Assembly: GCF_025602895.1 (NCBI RefSeq) | Contig: NW_026516204.1 | Span: 186,001-250,000 of the forward strand | Origin: Polychytrium aggregatum | Lineage: Eukaryota; Chytridiomycota; Chytridiomycetes; Polychytriales | DNA length: 64,000 nt | Reading direction: 5' to 3' | In this document: positions 62,129 to 64,000 of the stretch, in pieces | Position numbering within the stretch: the stretch's first letter is position 1 | How the letters are laid out: each line of letters opens with the position of its first letter | Position numbers and translations under genes: made by a program | The notes under the pieces: model-generated | What the model saw: only the letters and a program-made list of their open reading frames with translations | The model's database searches: none | Told to the model about the DNA's origin: nothing

Positions 62129-63685
62129 TCAGGGCCAAGAGCCAAGAGCCAAGAGACTGTTGATGGCACCTCCGTGACCATGGCCGGCGGACTGGCGATA
62201 CCAAAAAAGAGCTGTGTCGATGTTCTTGGCGACACCCCAGCCATTGTGGTAGCAGTTGCCGATTGAGTACTCGCCGTATCGGTTACCCTGCTCGCCCGAC
62301 TTGCGGAACCACTCGGCTGCCTTGGTGTCGTTCTTGGCGACTCCGGATCCAGAGCGGAAGCAGTCTCCAACCATCCATTGTCCGTATGAATTGCCTTGGT
62401 CGGCAGACTTGCTGAAACATTCGAATGCCTTCTTAGGGTTTTCCTGTCTGCTCCAGCCGTTGAGGAAGCAGCAGCCAATCCAATATTGGCTGTCGCTGTG
62501 GCCTTCGTTGGCAAGCTGCTCAAAGATGCACGCAGCCATCTCTGCGTTCGCTGCCGTTCCGAATCCGTTGATCAAACACACGGCCACGAGGTGCTTGCAG
62601 AGCCAGTCTCGCTCCGATCCCAGCTGGCACAGCTCAAAGAACTTGCGGGATTCGAGCGAATCGGATTGGGAGAATACAAAAGCGGCAAGACAGTTGTCTT
62701 CCCCAAGCTCGAACTCATCCGATTCGTTGTCACGGATGATCTTGATTCCCTTCTGCTCGTCTCGTTCGGTACCCCGGCCAAGGTAATGCATCCATCCGAC
62801 CATGTGGGTGGCGATGGTCTTGATGACTGGGTTGGTGGACTGGGTGCTGACTTCCTGCCAATGGTGCACGGCATCGACATTGCTCTGTGGGATGCCATAG
62901 TTGATAAACGGGAGCCATCCTCGAAGAAACAAGACATGGAGTGAGCCATCGCCGTTCCCTTGATGGGCAGCCTTGGAATACCACTTGGAGGCTGCGGTAC
63001 TGTCCTGCTCGACCCCAAGGCCGCTGTCGTAGCATCGACCAAGGCTGATCTGAGCTTGAAGGATACCCCTGTTCGCAAGACTGCAATACAGTTCGACAGC
63101 CTTGGTGGAATCTTGGTCGACTCCGTGGCCGTTTTGATAACATTTCGCCAGATGGAACTGGGCCATTGGATGGCTTGAGTTTGCAGCAGTTTCGAGAAGG
63201 TCAAAGACTCTCCGACTCTTGGCCTCCACACGGAGCGGCCTCATTCCACCACGATCGATCTCGACTTGGAGAATCCTTGCCAGGAGATATGAGGCAGCGG
63301 CATTGTCCCAGCTGGACTGATTCTCAAGCCAGGATCGATCGGCTTCAGCCTGATCCTTGCAGTGAAGCGAGAGGGAGATCTGGTCGCTCGGGGTGAGGAC
63401 GATTCGGGGTGATCTGTCAGGACGACACAGGCCTGCCTTCCTGCACCAGCTGTGTAAACGAGCCACCTTGGAGCTCAGGAGAGGATGGGCTCGTTTGCAC
63501 ACCCGCAGGAGGGTCTTGATGGTGGCCAGGTCGAGGGCAAGCTGGAAGCACTCGTTGAAGCAGACGATGGTGAAGATGTCTGGGCTGTGGTCGTTGGTGG
63601 CCAGTCGAGCCATGTCTGAGGAGATACGGACACTGGCAGCCATGATGCGTCGATGTGGGTATGAGATGCGAGGATGAAAGGCCAA
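62129..63685 (-). CDS. Sel1-like repeat protein
   Basis: A single exon, 518 residues from the ATG at 63685 on the minus strand; an in-frame ATG at 63643 (MAASVRISSDM) is as plausible and would remove 14 residues. From about 165 the protein is built of Sel1-type helix pairs of about 36 residues. Clear examples are MAQFHLAKCYQNGHGVDQDS, AQISLGRCYDSGLGVEQDST and GQWMVGDCFRSGSGVAKNDT, then YGEYSIGNCYHNGWGVAKNI. Roughly eight to ten repeats are visible, some degenerate. Sel1 repeats are protein-interaction scaffolds (SEL1/Hrd3, chitin synthase regulators). The N-terminal 60 residues (SPDIFTIVCFNECFQLALDL) may be an F-box-like or other adaptor region, but this is weak. There is no signal peptide or membrane helix, so a cytoplasmic adaptor is the best guess. 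Confidence 0.85.
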   Translation of the reverse strand: MAFHPRISYPHRRIMAASVRISSDMARLATNDHSPDIFTIVCFNECFQLALDLATIKTLLRVCKRAHPLLSSKVARLHSWCRKAGLCRPDRSPRIVLTPSDQISLSLHCKDQAEADRSWLENQSSWDNAAASYLLARILQVEIDRGGMRPLRVEAKSRRVFDLLETAANSSHPMAQFHLAKCYQNGHGVDQDSTKAVELYCSLANRGILQAQISLGRCYDSGLGVEQDSTAASKWYSKAAHQGNGDGSLHVLFLRGWLPFINYGIPQSNVDAVHHWQEVSTQSTNPVIKTIATHMVGWMHYLGRGTERDEQKGIKIIRDNESDEFELGEDNCLAAFVFSQSDSLESRKFFELCQLGSERDWLCKHLVAVCLINGFGTAANAEMAACIFEQLANEGHSDSQYWIGCCFLNGWSRQENPKKAFECFSKSADQGNSYGQWMVGDCFRSGSGVAKNDTKAAEWFRKSGEQGNRYGEYSIGNCYHNGWGVAKNIDTALFWYRQSAGHGHGGAINSLLALGSWP

Positions 63686-64000
63686 GCCGGCCCAAGCAAA
63701 GTGACAAAGTCAAGGAATCGAAATGGTGGCGGAGCCGGGGCACATGATCATGGTGTGCAGGTCAATCACAGAGACCGAGTGTCGAACTGGCTTGGATGTT
63801 GTCGCATCGATTGAATTTGGCTCGTTGAGCGGAGGCTGCAAAGACAATAGCCCATAGCCCATATGTAGGCGTAGTATGAGATGGACCAAGCCACAAGAAA
63901 TAGACCGGATCACTTTGGCGGCCTCTGAGTGAAGACACTGGGCCGCTCTCGGGTCTCCTCCATCATCTCCATTCGCCCTCGCAGAATCCACTTTCCTCTC
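63686..64000. other. Right-edge region upstream of the Sel1 gene
   Basis: Presumed promoter side of the minus-strand Sel1-repeat gene. No further gene recognised. Confidence 0.4.

Overview
The window looks like nuclear DNA of a zoosporic, early-diverging fungus, most likely a chytrid. It carries a fungal-type Zn2Cys6 regulator and a yeast-like MME1 carrier next to an axonemal protein (CFAP91) that only flagellated lineages need. Genes are GC-rich and closely packed, and many are split by GT-AG introns of roughly 70-380 bases. I find 20 protein-coding genes (one cut by the left edge), no RNA gene, no transposon and no CRISPR array. Exon borders were read by eye from splice signals, reading-frame continuity and recalled family sequences. 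Products with a named family are solid; individual borders are less so.

Region 1 (1-17 kb, all + strand): the 3' end of DNAJC9 (histone co-chaperone), an adenylate-forming enzyme with a degenerate carrier domain, the ribosome-biogenesis ATPase AFG2 (17 exons), a small Cys-rich orphan, a SET/MYND protein, telomere-capping STN1, and a homologue of the mRNA cap m6Am methyltransferase PCIF1. Short tandem arrays lie just downstream of three stop codons here.

Region 2 (17-34 kb): CFAP91 (flagellar axoneme) and a long SAC3/GANP gene (TREX-2 mRNA export) on +, then the exon-junction-complex factor CASC3/Barentsz on -. CASC3 shares a 0.7 kb divergent promoter with LETM1.

Region 3 (34-53 kb): LETM1 (mitochondrial cation exchange), a Zn2Cys6 regulator (-), THOC1 (THO/TREX mRNA export, with 36 perfect copies of a hexamer inside an intron), an orphan protein with an Arg/Asp-rich tail, and a membrane RING-H2 ubiquitin ligase.

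Region 4 (53-64 kb): NAA38 (NatC subunit, apparently with a GC-AG intron), mitochondrial ribosomal protein mS37, an MME1-type mitochondrial carrier (-), a secreted zincin-like peptidase with a chitin-binding-like tail, and a Sel1-repeat protein (-).

Four genes for cap modification, export and exon-junction function (PCIF1, SAC3, CASC3, THOC1) fall within about 33 kb. The clustering is visible, but a functional reason for it is only a guess. I see no self-contained novel defence or mobile system. The best candidates for new biology are the fungal PCIF1, the two orphan genes, the carrier domain without its serine, and the tandem arrays.
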